NCBI RefSeq assembly: GCF_030151385.1
Contig: NZ_JASLDS010000046.1
Location: forward strand, 62,001 to 126,000
Origin: Soonwooa sp.
Lineage (GTDB): Bacteria; Bacteroidota; Bacteroidia; Flavobacteriales; Weeksellaceae
DNA: 64,000 nt
Direction of reading: 5' to 3'
Under the pieces are notes generated by a model. It made no database searches. It worked only from the letters and a program-made list of their open reading frames with translations, and was not told the origin of the DNA. The translations under genes and the position numbers were made by a program. Positions 20,501-27,948 of this stretch are shown here, piece after piece (the first letter of the stretch is position 1; each line of letters begins with the position of its first letter).

Positions 20501-20768
20501 ATCTTTCGCATTTATTGCTGGTCTACTTCCTTTGGTTGTCGCCTCTGGACCTGGTGCAAATGGTAACAGAACAATTGGTACTGCAGCAGCTGGCGGTATG
20601 TTAATTGGAACCATTTTCGGATTGATAGTTATCCCAGGCTTATATTACATATTTGGTTTATTATCTGAGAAAACGAAACTTTCTTATTATGAAGAAGAAA
20701 ATCCGTTAACTGAACAAACAGAACCTTACAAACATGATGGAAAATATGAAGACCGTAATCAACAATAA
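17568..20768 (+). CDS. RND multidrug efflux permease (HAE1 family)
   Basis: 1066 residues, the normal size for AcrB-type pumps, with 12 predicted membrane segments and two large periplasmic loops. The start MFKKFIRRPVLSIVISLIIV is typical. The proton-relay aspartates of TM4 are D409-D410 in GVVVDDAIVVIEAV. It uses the proton gradient to expel amphipathic compounds through the adaptor and channel encoded on either side. The gap to the adaptor gene is 98 bp, and its 3' end overlaps the start of the outer-membrane factor gene. Confidence 0.95.
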   Translation: MFKKFIRRPVLSIVISLIIVFLGILSLTSLPVTQFPSISPPKVNITADYPGANNELLIKSVIIPLERSINGVPGMKYMASNAGNDGEAQIQVVFDLGTDPNVAAVNVQNHISSAINKLPPLVVREGVKITREEPNMLMYINLYSDDPKSNQKFLFNYADINILSELKRIKGVGDVDILGTREYAMRIWLKPDRMTSYNISADEVMDALQAQSIEASPGKTGESSGKRSQSFEYILKYPGRYNNEKEYGNIILKSSPDGQFVRLKDVADIEFGSTMYDIYSTLHGKPSAAITVKQSYGSNASEVIKNIKVLMEDLQKHNFPKGMHYELSYDVSRFLDASIEKVVHTLFEAFILVAIVVFLFLGDWRSTLIPTIAVPVSLIGTFAVMSAFGITLNMISLFALVMAIGVVVDDAIVVIEAVHAKMEEKELSPLKATEEAMHEISGAIIAITLVMASVFIPVAFMSGPVGIFYRQFSITMASAIILSGTVALTLTPALCALILKNNHGKRKKSIVNNFLDKFNSLFTKGQTKYEGLLNKTVTKKFFTLPVLLLFCLGTYLLSNNIPSGFVPTEDQGMIYAIIQTPPGSTLERTNQVALQLQKEAEKIEGVQSVSSLAGYEILSEGTGSNSGTCLINLKPWDERKETAAEIIEKLEQKSKDIAGANVEFFQPPSIPGYGAAGGFELRLLDKTGNGDYHKMEQVSNDFVKELQKRPELGSAFTFYSASFPQYMLKIDNDLAEQKGVSIQKAMDNLSTLVGSDYETSFIRFDRPYKVIVQAGPQYRALPTDILKLYVKNDKDQMVPYSDFMKMEKVYGLSEITRHNMYNSSQVSGTPAPGYSSGQAIAAIQEVADKTLPRGFAIDWAGISKDEVSRGNEAVYIFLICLGFVYLILSAQYESFVLPLPVILSLPVGIFGAFLCLKLLGLENNIYAQVAMVMLIGLLGKNAVLIVEFAILKKNEENMPVAKAAIIGATIRFRPILMTSFAFIAGLLPLVVASGPGANGNRTIGTAAAGGMLIGTIFGLIVIPGLYYIFGLLSEKTKLSYYEEENPLTEQTEPYKHDGKYEDRNQQ

Positions 20769-22197
20769 AATAATATTAAGCCTAGGTGCTGCGCTACTTC
20801 TTGCAAGTTGCAAAGCGCCTATGGCAACCAAAGTTCAGGATCGAGTTAAAGACACTCTACCTACGAATTTTGCAGATAAACAAGCTTCCCAAGATATGTC
20901 AACCAACAGCGGAATGACACCTTGGCGCCAGTTTTTTACAGATCCAAATTTGGTTAATCTCATTGAAGAATCGCTTAAAAACAATCAGGAGCTACTCATT
21001 ACACTTCAAGAAATTGAAATCGCAAAAAGTAATGTTCTTGCAAAAAAAGGTCAATTAAGTCCAACTGTTGGCGCTGGTATTGGTGCAAGCGTTGATAAAG
21101 CTGGTCGCTACACTTCTGCAGGTGCCGGTAATGCTTCAACAGAGATAAAACCTGGCAAAGAAATGCCTGATCCGCTTGGAAACTTTAATGCTGGTTTTAC
21201 CGCAAATTGGGAACTTGACATTTGGAAAAAACTTAGAACCGAAAAAGAATCTGCTGTTTCGCATTATTTGGCGACAGTGGAAGGAAAGAATTTTGTTTTG
21301 TCAAGCCTTATTGCGGAAGTTGCTGATAATTATTATGAGCTTTTGGCTTTGGATAATCAGTTGGATATTATTCAACAATATATTGAACTTCAGAAAAAAG
21401 CTTTAGAAATAGCAAAAATCCAAAAACAAGCTGCAGCTGCAACGGAATTGGCGGTAAAAAAATTCGAAGCCGAATTAGCAAAATCCAAGGCAACGGAGTT
21501 TACCATCAAACAACAGATTACCGAAAAGGAAAACGAAATCAATGCTTTGCTCGGACGTTATCCACAACCGATTGTAAGAAGCAAGGAAAGTTTTATGACA
21601 ACCATGCCACAAACGGTGTACACTGGAATTCCGTCTCAACTTTTGTCGAATCGTCCCGACATCAAACAAGCTGAGCTAGAATTAAAAGCAGCACAACTCG
21701 ATGTCGAAGCAGCTCGTAAAGAGTTTTATCCAAGTTTAGCAATTTCGGCAACTTTGGGATTGGAAGCTTTTAAACCATCTTATTTAGTGAAGATGCCTCA
21801 ATCTTTGGCTTACAATCTTGCTGGCGATTTGGCTGGTCCACTTATCAACAAAAGTGCGATAAAAGCAAACTTTCAAACTGCGGATGCCAAGCAAATCCAA
21901 GCTTTGTACGAATATGACAAAACGATTTTGATGGCTTATCTGGATGTTGCCAATCTGATGTCAAAAGTCAAAAACATCGATCAATATTATGATCTTAAAT
22001 CCCAAGAAGTTAAATCTTTAGACGAAAGTATCGGCATTGCCAATCAACTTTTCCGAAATATGAGAGCCGATTATCTTGAAGTTTTGATGAACCAAAGAGA
22101 TGCTTTGGATTCTAAAATGGAGCTTATCGATGCCAAACAACAACAACTAAGTACTGTCGTAGACATTTACAAAAGTCTTGGCGGTGGTTGGAAGTAA
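20746..22197 (+). CDS. RND efflux outer membrane factor (NodT/OprM type)
   Basis: About 483 residues from ATG 20746 (MKTVINNKIILSLGAALLLASC). ATGs at 20734 and 20737 are in frame but only lengthen the region before the signal. The lipobox LLASC marks a lipoprotein of the OprM/NodT type. Two TolC-like repeats follow, with the conserved LLSNRPDIKQAE at about residue 305 and long coiled-coil helices. It forms the outer-membrane duct of the efflux system. The start lies inside the pump gene (23-bp overlap), indicating translational coupling. A terminator at 22278 ends the operon. Confidence 0.92.
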   Translation: MKTVINNKIILSLGAALLLASCKAPMATKVQDRVKDTLPTNFADKQASQDMSTNSGMTPWRQFFTDPNLVNLIEESLKNNQELLITLQEIEIAKSNVLAKKGQLSPTVGAGIGASVDKAGRYTSAGAGNASTEIKPGKEMPDPLGNFNAGFTANWELDIWKKLRTEKESAVSHYLATVEGKNFVLSSLIAEVADNYYELLALDNQLDIIQQYIELQKKALEIAKIQKQAAAATELAVKKFEAELAKSKATEFTIKQQITEKENEINALLGRYPQPIVRSKESFMTTMPQTVYTGIPSQLLSNRPDIKQAELELKAAQLDVEAARKEFYPSLAISATLGLEAFKPSYLVKMPQSLAYNLAGDLAGPLINKSAIKANFQTADAKQIQALYEYDKTILMAYLDVANLMSKVKNIDQYYDLKSQEVKSLDESIGIANQLFRNMRADYLEVLMNQRDALDSKMELIDAKQQQLSTVVDIYKSLGGGWK

Positions 22198-22277
22198 AAA
22201 ATACACATTTCTCTCACCTCATCCTTTGGGATGAATCAGCGCGAAACGCTCACTTCGATAGAAGAATTTCTGACTTA

Positions 22278-22299
22278 GAAAGCGTTTCCGCTTTTTTTT
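22278..22299 (+). terminator. Terminator of the efflux operon
   Basis: Short hairpin AAAGCG / CGCTTT (22279-22293) followed by eight T, 80 bp after the outer-membrane factor gene. Confidence 0.7.
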
Positions 22300-22319
22300 A
22301 TTATCTAAATTTTTAATCG

Positions 22320-22327
22320 TATTTTTG
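22320..22327 (+). promoter_or_regulatory. -7 box of ahcY
   Basis: TATTTTTG matches TAnnTTTG and lies 34 bp before the ahcY ATG, just after the preceding terminator, as expected for an independent promoter. Confidence 0.5.
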
Positions 22328-22361
22328 CATCGAAAATTAATTCAAAAACAAATCTGTATTT

Positions 22362-23675
22362 ATGGATACAACAACACAATATGTTCCTTACAAGGTTAAG
22401 GATATTTCTCTAGCAGAATGGGGAAGAAAAGAAATTACTTTAGCAGAAGCTGAAATGCCAGGTTTGATGGCGATTCGTGAAGAATACGGACCATCTCAAC
22501 CATTAAAAGGTGCTAGAATTGCAGGATGTCTTCACATGACAATCCAAACCGCAGTTTTGATCGAAACTTTGGTAGCTCTTGGAGCAGAGGTTACTTGGTC
22601 TTCTTGTAATATCTTCTCAACTCAGGATCACGCTGCTGCTGCAATTGCTGCTGCTGGAATTCCCGTTTATGCATGGAAAGGTCTTAACGAAGAGGAATTC
22701 GATTGGTGTATTGAGCAAACTTTGTTCTTCGGTGAAGATAGAAAACCATTAAATATGATTTTGGATGATGGTGGAGATTTAACAAATATGGTATTTGATA
22801 GATATCCAGAATTCACAAAAGATATCAAAGGACTTTCTGAAGAAACAACAACTGGTGTTCACAGATTGTACGAAAGAATGAAAAACGGAACTTTAGTAAT
22901 GCCTGCAATCAACGTAAATGATTCAGTTACTAAGTCTAAATTCGATAACAAATACGGTTGTAAAGAATCTGCTGTTGATGCAGTAAGAAGAGCAACTGAC
23001 GTAATGTTAGCTGGTAAAAGAGTGGTTGTTTGTGGTTATGGAGACGTTGGTAAAGGTACTGCAGCATCTTTCAGAGGAGCTGGTTCTATCGTTACTGTTA
23101 CGGAAATCGACCCAATTTGTGCGCTTCAAGCAGCTATGGACGGTTACGAAGTAAAAAGATTAGATACTGTTGTTGACAATGCAGACATCATTATTACTAC
23201 AACTGGTAACTTCAACATCGTAAGACCTGAGCATTTTAAGAAAATGAAAGATAAAGCGATTGTTTGTAACATCGGACACTTCGACAACGAAATCGATATG
23301 GCTTGGTTAAACGAAAACTATGGTTCAACAAAAACTGAAGTTAAACCTCAAGTTGATATCTATACTATCGATGGTAAAGAAATCATCATCTTGGCTGAAG
23401 GTCGTCTAGTAAATCTTGGATGTGCTACTGGTCACCCATCTTTCGTAATGTCGAACTCGTTCTCTAACCAAACTTTGGCTCAAATTGAATTGTGGAACAA
23501 CTCTGCAAACTACAAAAACGAAGTTTATATGTTACCAAAACATTTAGATGAAAAAGTAGCTGCTTTGCACCTTAAGAAACTAAGCGTTGAGTTAGAAACT
23601 CTTTCTCCTGCACAAGCTGATTATATCGGTGTTCCAGTTGAAGGTCCTTTCAAACCAGAATATTACAGATACTAA
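22362..23675 (+). CDS. ahcY: Adenosylhomocysteinase
   Basis: 437 residues, cytosolic. It reversibly hydrolyses S-adenosylhomocysteine to adenosine and homocysteine, recycling the methylation by-product. Recognised by strong family sequence throughout: the N-terminal AEAEMPGLMAIREEYG, GCLHMTIQTAVLIETL and SSCNIFSTQDHAAAA. The NAD-binding loop GYGDVGKG is at about residues 225-232, and the C-terminal end is GPFKPEYYRY. It has its own promoter box and terminator. A cystathionine gamma-synthase gene of the linked sulfur pathway lies 30 kb away (53540). Confidence 0.98.
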   Translation: MDTTTQYVPYKVKDISLAEWGRKEITLAEAEMPGLMAIREEYGPSQPLKGARIAGCLHMTIQTAVLIETLVALGAEVTWSSCNIFSTQDHAAAAIAAAGIPVYAWKGLNEEEFDWCIEQTLFFGEDRKPLNMILDDGGDLTNMVFDRYPEFTKDIKGLSEETTTGVHRLYERMKNGTLVMPAINVNDSVTKSKFDNKYGCKESAVDAVRRATDVMLAGKRVVVCGYGDVGKGTAASFRGAGSIVTVTEIDPICALQAAMDGYEVKRLDTVVDNADIIITTTGNFNIVRPEHFKKMKDKAIVCNIGHFDNEIDMAWLNENYGSTKTEVKPQVDIYTIDGKEIIILAEGRLVNLGCATGHPSFVMSNSFSNQTLAQIELWNNSANYKNEVYMLPKHLDEKVAALHLKKLSVELETLSPAQADYIGVPVEGPFKPEYYRY

Positions 23676-23700
23676 AATTTCTTAGTTCTTAAAATATCAA

Positions 23701-23735
23701 AATCCCGTTTCAAAATTTGGAACGGGATTTTTTTT
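23701..23735 (+). terminator. Terminator after ahcY
   Basis: Stem AATCCCGTTTCAAA / TTTGGAACGGGATT with one G-U pair, followed by eight T. A nearly identical hairpin ends the next gene (25914-25947). Confidence 0.88.
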
Positions 23736-23755
23736 ATTTTTGCAAAAACATTTTT

Positions 23756-25891
23756 ATGAAAATTAAATTTACTTTTTTATTAACGCTGTTATGCATATTC
23801 ACTTTTGCACAGAATGAGTTTATTACAGTTTGGAAGCCTAGTAATCCTTCAAGTACAATCCCAGGCTTGCCTAAGAGTTCCCTTAACGAAATCTATTTTC
23901 CTGGAGCAGGAAATAATTATAATATTTATTGGGAGGAAATAGGGAATGCTTCTCATAATGGTACTTTGTTGAATGTAACGAATACGATATCCACCCCTAT
24001 ATTAATTAATTTTGGAATCGGCGCAACATGGAACGCACAGTATATTCTAAAAGTAAGCAATGGTAATGGTACTTTTTCAAGCATTGAAAGTACTATGGGT
24101 GATTATGAAAAATTATTAGAGTTAAAACAATGGGGAAATATTAAATGGCAAAGTATGGAAAAAGCCTTTTATGGCGCCAAAAATATGGATGTGACTGCTA
24201 CGGATATTCCGAATTTGTCCTTAACTAATAGTATGCAGGGAATGTTCTCTGTATGTGGGAATCTTAAAGCAAATAAATCTTTTGAACTCTGGAATACATC
24301 GACCATCACAAATATGGATTCCATGTTTAATGGCGCATATTATTTTAATCAAGATATTGGTAGTTGGGACACTTCTAATGTTACTAATATGAGTAAAATG
24401 TTTATGAACACATACTTTAATAAGAATATTGGTAGTTGGGATACTTCCAAAGTTACAGATATGTCTGAGATGTTCTCTTCTGCGTATAACTTTAATCAAG
24501 ATATTGGTAGTTGGGATACTTCCAAAGTTACAGATATGCATAAAATGTTCTTTTTAGCAGATAAATTTAATCAAGATATTGGTAGTTGGAACACTTCTAA
24601 AGTTACAAATATGCAATTTGCGTTCAATAATGCTACTTCATTTAACCAAAATATTGGAAATTGGAACACCTCCAATGTCACGGATATGTCACTAATGTTT
24701 TTTAAGGCATCTGCTTTCAACAAAAATATTGGGAATTGGGACACTTCGAAAGTTACTACAATGAATGCTATGTTTTATTCAGCTTCCGCCTTCAATCAAG
24801 ATATTGGAAATTGGAATACCTACAATGTCAAGAATATGTCACGAATGTTTTACAATGCTTCTGCTTTTAATCAAAATATTGGAAATTGGGATACTTCTAA
24901 TGTTACCGATATGAATAATATGTTTTACGAAGCATCTGTTTTTAATCAGAATATCGGCAATTGGAACACTTCCAACGTTATAAAAATGCACTTGATGTTT
25001 TACAATGCTTCTGTTTTTAATCAAAATATTGGAAATTGGAATACCTCAAATGTCACGGATATGTCATATATGTTTTATAGAGCTTCCGCCTTCAATCAAG
25101 ATATTGGAAATTGGGATACCTCTAATGTTACTGATATGAACAATATGTTCAATTACGCATCTAAATTTAATCGAGATATTGGGAATTGGAATACTTCTAA
25201 AGTTACTAATATGAATGGTATGTTTTCTTTAGCTTCTGCTTTCAATCAAAATATTGGGAAGTGGGATACTTCTAATGTTAAAAATATGGCGATTATGTTC
25301 TATGTATCAACAGCTTTCAATCAAAACATTGGTAATTGGGACACTTCGAAGGTGGAAAATATGAATTTTATGTTTAGTCGTGCATATAATTTTAATCAAG
25401 ATATTGGAAACTGGAACCTAAAAAGCATTGTGACGATAGACGGAATATTCCAAAATACAAATTTATCTTGTCAAAATTATGACAAGACATTAATAGGTTG
25501 GGCCAATAATTCTAATACACCTAATAATCTAGAATTTACAGATAATACTAATACAATCTATTCATCACAAGAAGCTGTTAATGCTAGAAATTATCTCATC
25601 AATACAAAAGGCTGGACAATAACAGGAGATAATTATGATCCTAATTGCGCCTTAGCAACCGATGAAGTGCAGAACAAAAAAATCAAAATATATCCTAACC
25701 CAGCTAGCGATTATGTAATCCTTGACAACGTAAAAACCGCGACCGAATTCGAAATATATGATATGCAAGGAAAACTTGTAAAAAAAGAGAAATACCAAAA
25801 TGCAAAAATCTCACTTAAAAATTTAGCAAAAGGTATTTATTACATCAATATCCCGTCAGAACAATTTTCGCAAAAGATAATTGTTAAATAG
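23756..25891 (+). CDS. BspA-like (DUF285) repeat surface protein, T9SS exported
   Basis: 711 residues from ATG 23756, where a signal peptide (MKIKFTFLLTLLCIFTFAQ) begins. An upstream ATG at 23717 lies inside the ahcY terminator and is rejected. Residues about 175-565 are 16 tandem 25-residue units of the form FNQDIGNWDTSNVTDMxxMF, the DUF285 'lipoprotein/BspA' leucine-rich-like repeat that builds a solenoid. The C-terminus is a T9SS type A CTD (IKIYPNPASDYVILDN to KIIVK). Related repeat proteins act as surface adhesins, so adhesion is a reasonable inference. The 75-bp DNA units are similar enough to allow copy-number change by recombination. Confidence 0.9.
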   Translation: MKIKFTFLLTLLCIFTFAQNEFITVWKPSNPSSTIPGLPKSSLNEIYFPGAGNNYNIYWEEIGNASHNGTLLNVTNTISTPILINFGIGATWNAQYILKVSNGNGTFSSIESTMGDYEKLLELKQWGNIKWQSMEKAFYGAKNMDVTATDIPNLSLTNSMQGMFSVCGNLKANKSFELWNTSTITNMDSMFNGAYYFNQDIGSWDTSNVTNMSKMFMNTYFNKNIGSWDTSKVTDMSEMFSSAYNFNQDIGSWDTSKVTDMHKMFFLADKFNQDIGSWNTSKVTNMQFAFNNATSFNQNIGNWNTSNVTDMSLMFFKASAFNKNIGNWDTSKVTTMNAMFYSASAFNQDIGNWNTYNVKNMSRMFYNASAFNQNIGNWDTSNVTDMNNMFYEASVFNQNIGNWNTSNVIKMHLMFYNASVFNQNIGNWNTSNVTDMSYMFYRASAFNQDIGNWDTSNVTDMNNMFNYASKFNRDIGNWNTSKVTNMNGMFSLASAFNQNIGKWDTSNVKNMAIMFYVSTAFNQNIGNWDTSKVENMNFMFSRAYNFNQDIGNWNLKSIVTIDGIFQNTNLSCQNYDKTLIGWANNSNTPNNLEFTDNTNTIYSSQEAVNARNYLINTKGWTITGDNYDPNCALATDEVQNKKIKIYPNPASDYVILDNVKTATEFEIYDMQGKLVKKEKYQNAKISLKNLAKGIYYINIPSEQFSQKIIVK
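24284..25435 (+). repeat. 75-bp tandem coding repeat, about 16 copies
   Basis: In-frame 75-bp units encode the 25-residue BspA-like motif. Neighbouring units such as those around 24423-24500 and 24498-24575 are nearly identical over more than 40 bp. The array keeps the reading frame throughout, so selection for the protein explains it. Confidence 0.85.
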
Positions 25892-25913
25892 ATTATCATA
25901 AATTCAAATATTT

Positions 25914-25947
25914 ATCCCGTTTCAAGCTTTGGAACGGGATTTTTTTT
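25914..25947 (+). terminator. Terminator after the BspA-like gene
   Basis: Stem ATCCCGTTTCAA / TTGGAACGGGAT with a three-base loop and a T8 run. It is almost the same sequence as the ahcY terminator 2.2 kb upstream. Confidence 0.88.
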
Positions 25948-26009
25948 ATCAAATAGTTTTTCTATGTTAAAAAAAACTATATTTTTGATTTAAGTTAAAA
26001 AACAGAATT

Positions 26010-26402
26010 ATGAAAAAACAAAAGGTATCAAATGCCTTCGTCGCAGCATCGTGGGTTGCCTTGGGTGCAGGAATGATCGGCTTTATCGTGGGATTAACAA
26101 GAGCCGAAATGGAACTAAACGAAAAAGGTTATTATTTTACAATACTTCTTTATGGTTTATTTGCAGTAGTTTCTTTGCAAAAAGCTGTGAGAGACCGTCT
26201 AGAAAACATCAAAGTAACGGACATCTATTATGGAATTTGTTGGTTCGCAACACTGTCATCTATTGTCCTTTTGGCAATCGGCTTATGGAATGCGACAATT
26301 CTCCCAAGCGAAAAAGGTTTCTATGCTTTTGCATTTCTTTTGGCATTATTCGGAGCAATTGCTGTACAGAAAAATACCAGAGACAATATGCTTGAAGATT
26401 AA
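26010..26402 (+). CDS. yiaA: YiaA/YiaB family inner membrane protein
   Basis: 130 residues with four hydrophobic segments arranged as two similar halves. Each half has a membrane pair with a conserved LNEKGYYF or PSEKGFYAF motif and a VQKxxRD motif at its end (LQKAVRDRLEN, VQKNTRDNMLE). This internal duplication is the hallmark of the YiaAB domain. The function of the family is unknown. It is a single-gene unit with a strong terminator 23 bp after the stop. Confidence 0.85.
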   Translation: MKKQKVSNAFVAASWVALGAGMIGFIVGLTRAEMELNEKGYYFTILLYGLFAVVSLQKAVRDRLENIKVTDIYYGICWFATLSSIVLLAIGLWNATILPSEKGFYAFAFLLALFGAIAVQKNTRDNMLED

Positions 26403-26424
26403 TCTCATTCTTTTTTAAAATATA

Positions 26425-26455
26425 AAACGCTTCTCAATTGGAAGCGTTTTTTTAT
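26425..26455 (+). terminator. Terminator after yiaA
   Basis: Perfect 9-bp stem AAACGCTTC / GAAGCGTTT, 7-base loop, then a T-rich run. The 220 bp that follow, before the next gene, are AT-rich and hold only a weak 7-bp inverted repeat (AGACTAT at 26549, ATAGTCT at 26599) without a clear role. Confidence 0.88.
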
Positions 26456-26681
26456 TATTTTAGATTAAATTTTAATTTTGAAAAGTATTTTACTATTTTG
26501 AATTTGTATACTCTCACTTAATTTTTGTAGTGATTTCGGTTCGACTTTAGACTATAATCTAGTTAACCCTAAGAATAACGATTGGATTGTACCACTTGAT
26601 AGTCTCAAAGTTTTAATCAATTTTTAAGTCTTCAAGAAAAACATTTAATTTGCAAAAAACTAACTTTATAAAAATTTTTGA

Positions 26682-27251
26682 ATGACCACTTCCCGACTAG
26701 AAGCCTTTAGCGATGGCGTTATTGCTGTTATTATCACCATCATGGTTATGTCTCTACAAGTTCCCAACACACCTGATTGGTCGGGAATTCGTGCTTTAGC
26801 GCCAAAATTTGTTAGCTATATTTTGAGTTTCCTATATGTTGGTATCTATTGGAATAACCACCATCATTTACTTAACAAAACCAATACAATTAATGGAAAC
26901 ATTATGTGGAGCAATCTCTTCTTTTTGTTCACATTATCTATTACACCTTTTTCTACGGCTTGGATGGGAGAACATCAGTTTCAGAAAAACACAACGATTC
27001 TTTATGGTATTATCCTGATGTTTAATGGTGTTGCGTATGGCATCCTCTCTTATTTTATAGCGAAAAACGAAGGTCAAGATTCGGATTTTGCAAAGGCAAT
27101 TGGTGCAGGCAACAAGGAGAAAATTTCAATTGTAGTCTATATTTTAGGTATAGCAGCTTCATTTTTTGAACCTTATGTTGCTTTGGTATTTTACTATATC
27201 GTTGCCTTAATGTGGATTATTCCTGACAAACGACTTACAGACAAAGACTAA
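26682..27251 (+). CDS. TMEM175-like (DUF1211) potassium channel
   Basis: 189 residues with six hydrophobic segments. The family signature FSDGV is at residues 9-13 in the first membrane helix (RLEAFSDGVIAVIITIMVM). YWNNHHHLL follows in the loop/helix 3 region. Bacterial TMEM175 proteins have one six-helix repeat and assemble as tetramers that conduct K+. The gate is formed by hydrophobic residues of helix 1 rather than by a TVGYG filter. It is a single-gene unit ending at a bidirectional terminator. Channel function is inferred from the family. Confidence 0.87.
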   Translation: MTTSRLEAFSDGVIAVIITIMVMSLQVPNTPDWSGIRALAPKFVSYILSFLYVGIYWNNHHHLLNKTNTINGNIMWSNLFFLFTLSITPFSTAWMGEHQFQKNTTILYGIILMFNGVAYGILSYFIAKNEGQDSDFAKAIGAGNKEKISIVVYILGIAASFFEPYVALVFYYIVALMWIIPDKRLTDKD

Positions 27252-27257
27252 AATAAT

Positions 27258-27290
27258 AAAAGCCTTTTCGCTATGGAAAAGGCTTTTTAT
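27258..27290. terminator. Bidirectional terminator
   Basis: Perfect 12-bp stem AAAAGCCTTTTC / GAAAAGGCTTTT between convergent genes, with an A run on one side and T run on the other. Confidence 0.85.
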
Positions 27291-27311
27291 CTTTTATTGA
27301 AAAGCTTAATT

Positions 27312-27812
27312 CTAATCCATCATTTTTTTAGCATTCGAAAACAAAAACGTAATTAGCAACGCTACCGTACAACCAATAACCACACAGACAATTCTTTCGA
27401 TGGCAACTGTCCAATCTTTGTGACTACTCTCTTCTACCAAAACGATAACAACTGCAGCCAAAGCGGTCCGAATTGTTTTGTCAAATCTTAAAGCCAAACC
27501 GATGACAATTGTTAAGGCGATTCCTAGTCCTAACAAAAGCATGTTTGGCAAAGGGACAAAGTACAACAACATCCCTATTCCGCCGCCTAGCATATTACAT
27601 TTTATTCTATCAAAAGCCAATTGGTTATTATTCTCTGGTGTAAAAACCAAAACAGTTGATACGACTGCCCAATACAAAGGATACTGTGGTAACAAAAAGT
27701 AAAACGAATAGCAAATCAAAGCGCCCAAAACACATTTTACCAAATAGATTTTTTCGGCATGTGTCGCATCAAATCGTATAAAAGAGATTATTTGTCGAAA
27801 TAATCGAGTCAT
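27312..27812 (-). CDS. FUSC family membrane protein, short form
   Basis: 166 residues from ATG 27812 (MTRLFRQIISFIRFDATHAEK). An upstream in-frame ATG at 27854 adds 14 residues with no clear role. It has about five hydrophobic segments and the FUSC/aromatic-exporter pattern YPLYWAVVSTVLVFTPENNNQLAFDRIK. It is one membrane half only, unlike the double-block protein at 9238-11484, so it probably functions as an oligomer. Substrate unknown. Confidence 0.78.
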   Translation of the reverse strand: MTRLFRQIISFIRFDATHAEKIYLVKCVLGALICYSFYFLLPQYPLYWAVVSTVLVFTPENNNQLAFDRIKCNMLGGGIGMLLYFVPLPNMLLLGLGIALTIVIGLALRFDKTIRTALAAVVIVLVEESSHKDWTVAIERIVCVVIGCTVALLITFLFSNAKKMMD

Positions 27813-27948
27813 GTTTAAAAATTGAACCCACAAAATTACAAATTCTTCGCGCAATTAATATTCAATCCTATAATATTTAAAGCTTAAATATTTTAGAAAA
27901 ACTCCAATTATTAGTAACTTGCCATTAATAAATAAGAATTAAAACAAT

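Noticed and set aside
23717..23755. Earlier start for the BspA-like protein
   Set aside because: It would begin inside the ahcY terminator and put 13 residues before an excellent signal peptide at 23756.
24284..25435. Regular direct repeats suggesting a CRISPR array
   Set aside because: The 75-bp units keep one open reading frame and encode a known 25-residue surface-protein repeat; there are no unique spacers.
26051..26395. A second reading frame of 114 residues across yiaA
   Set aside because: It lies in another frame within the well-supported YiaA gene and its translation is basic and without family pattern.
26500..26681. Possible small RNA between yiaA and the TMEM175-like gene
   Set aside because: Only a 7-bp inverted repeat (26549-26555, 26599-26605) is visible and no terminator follows it.
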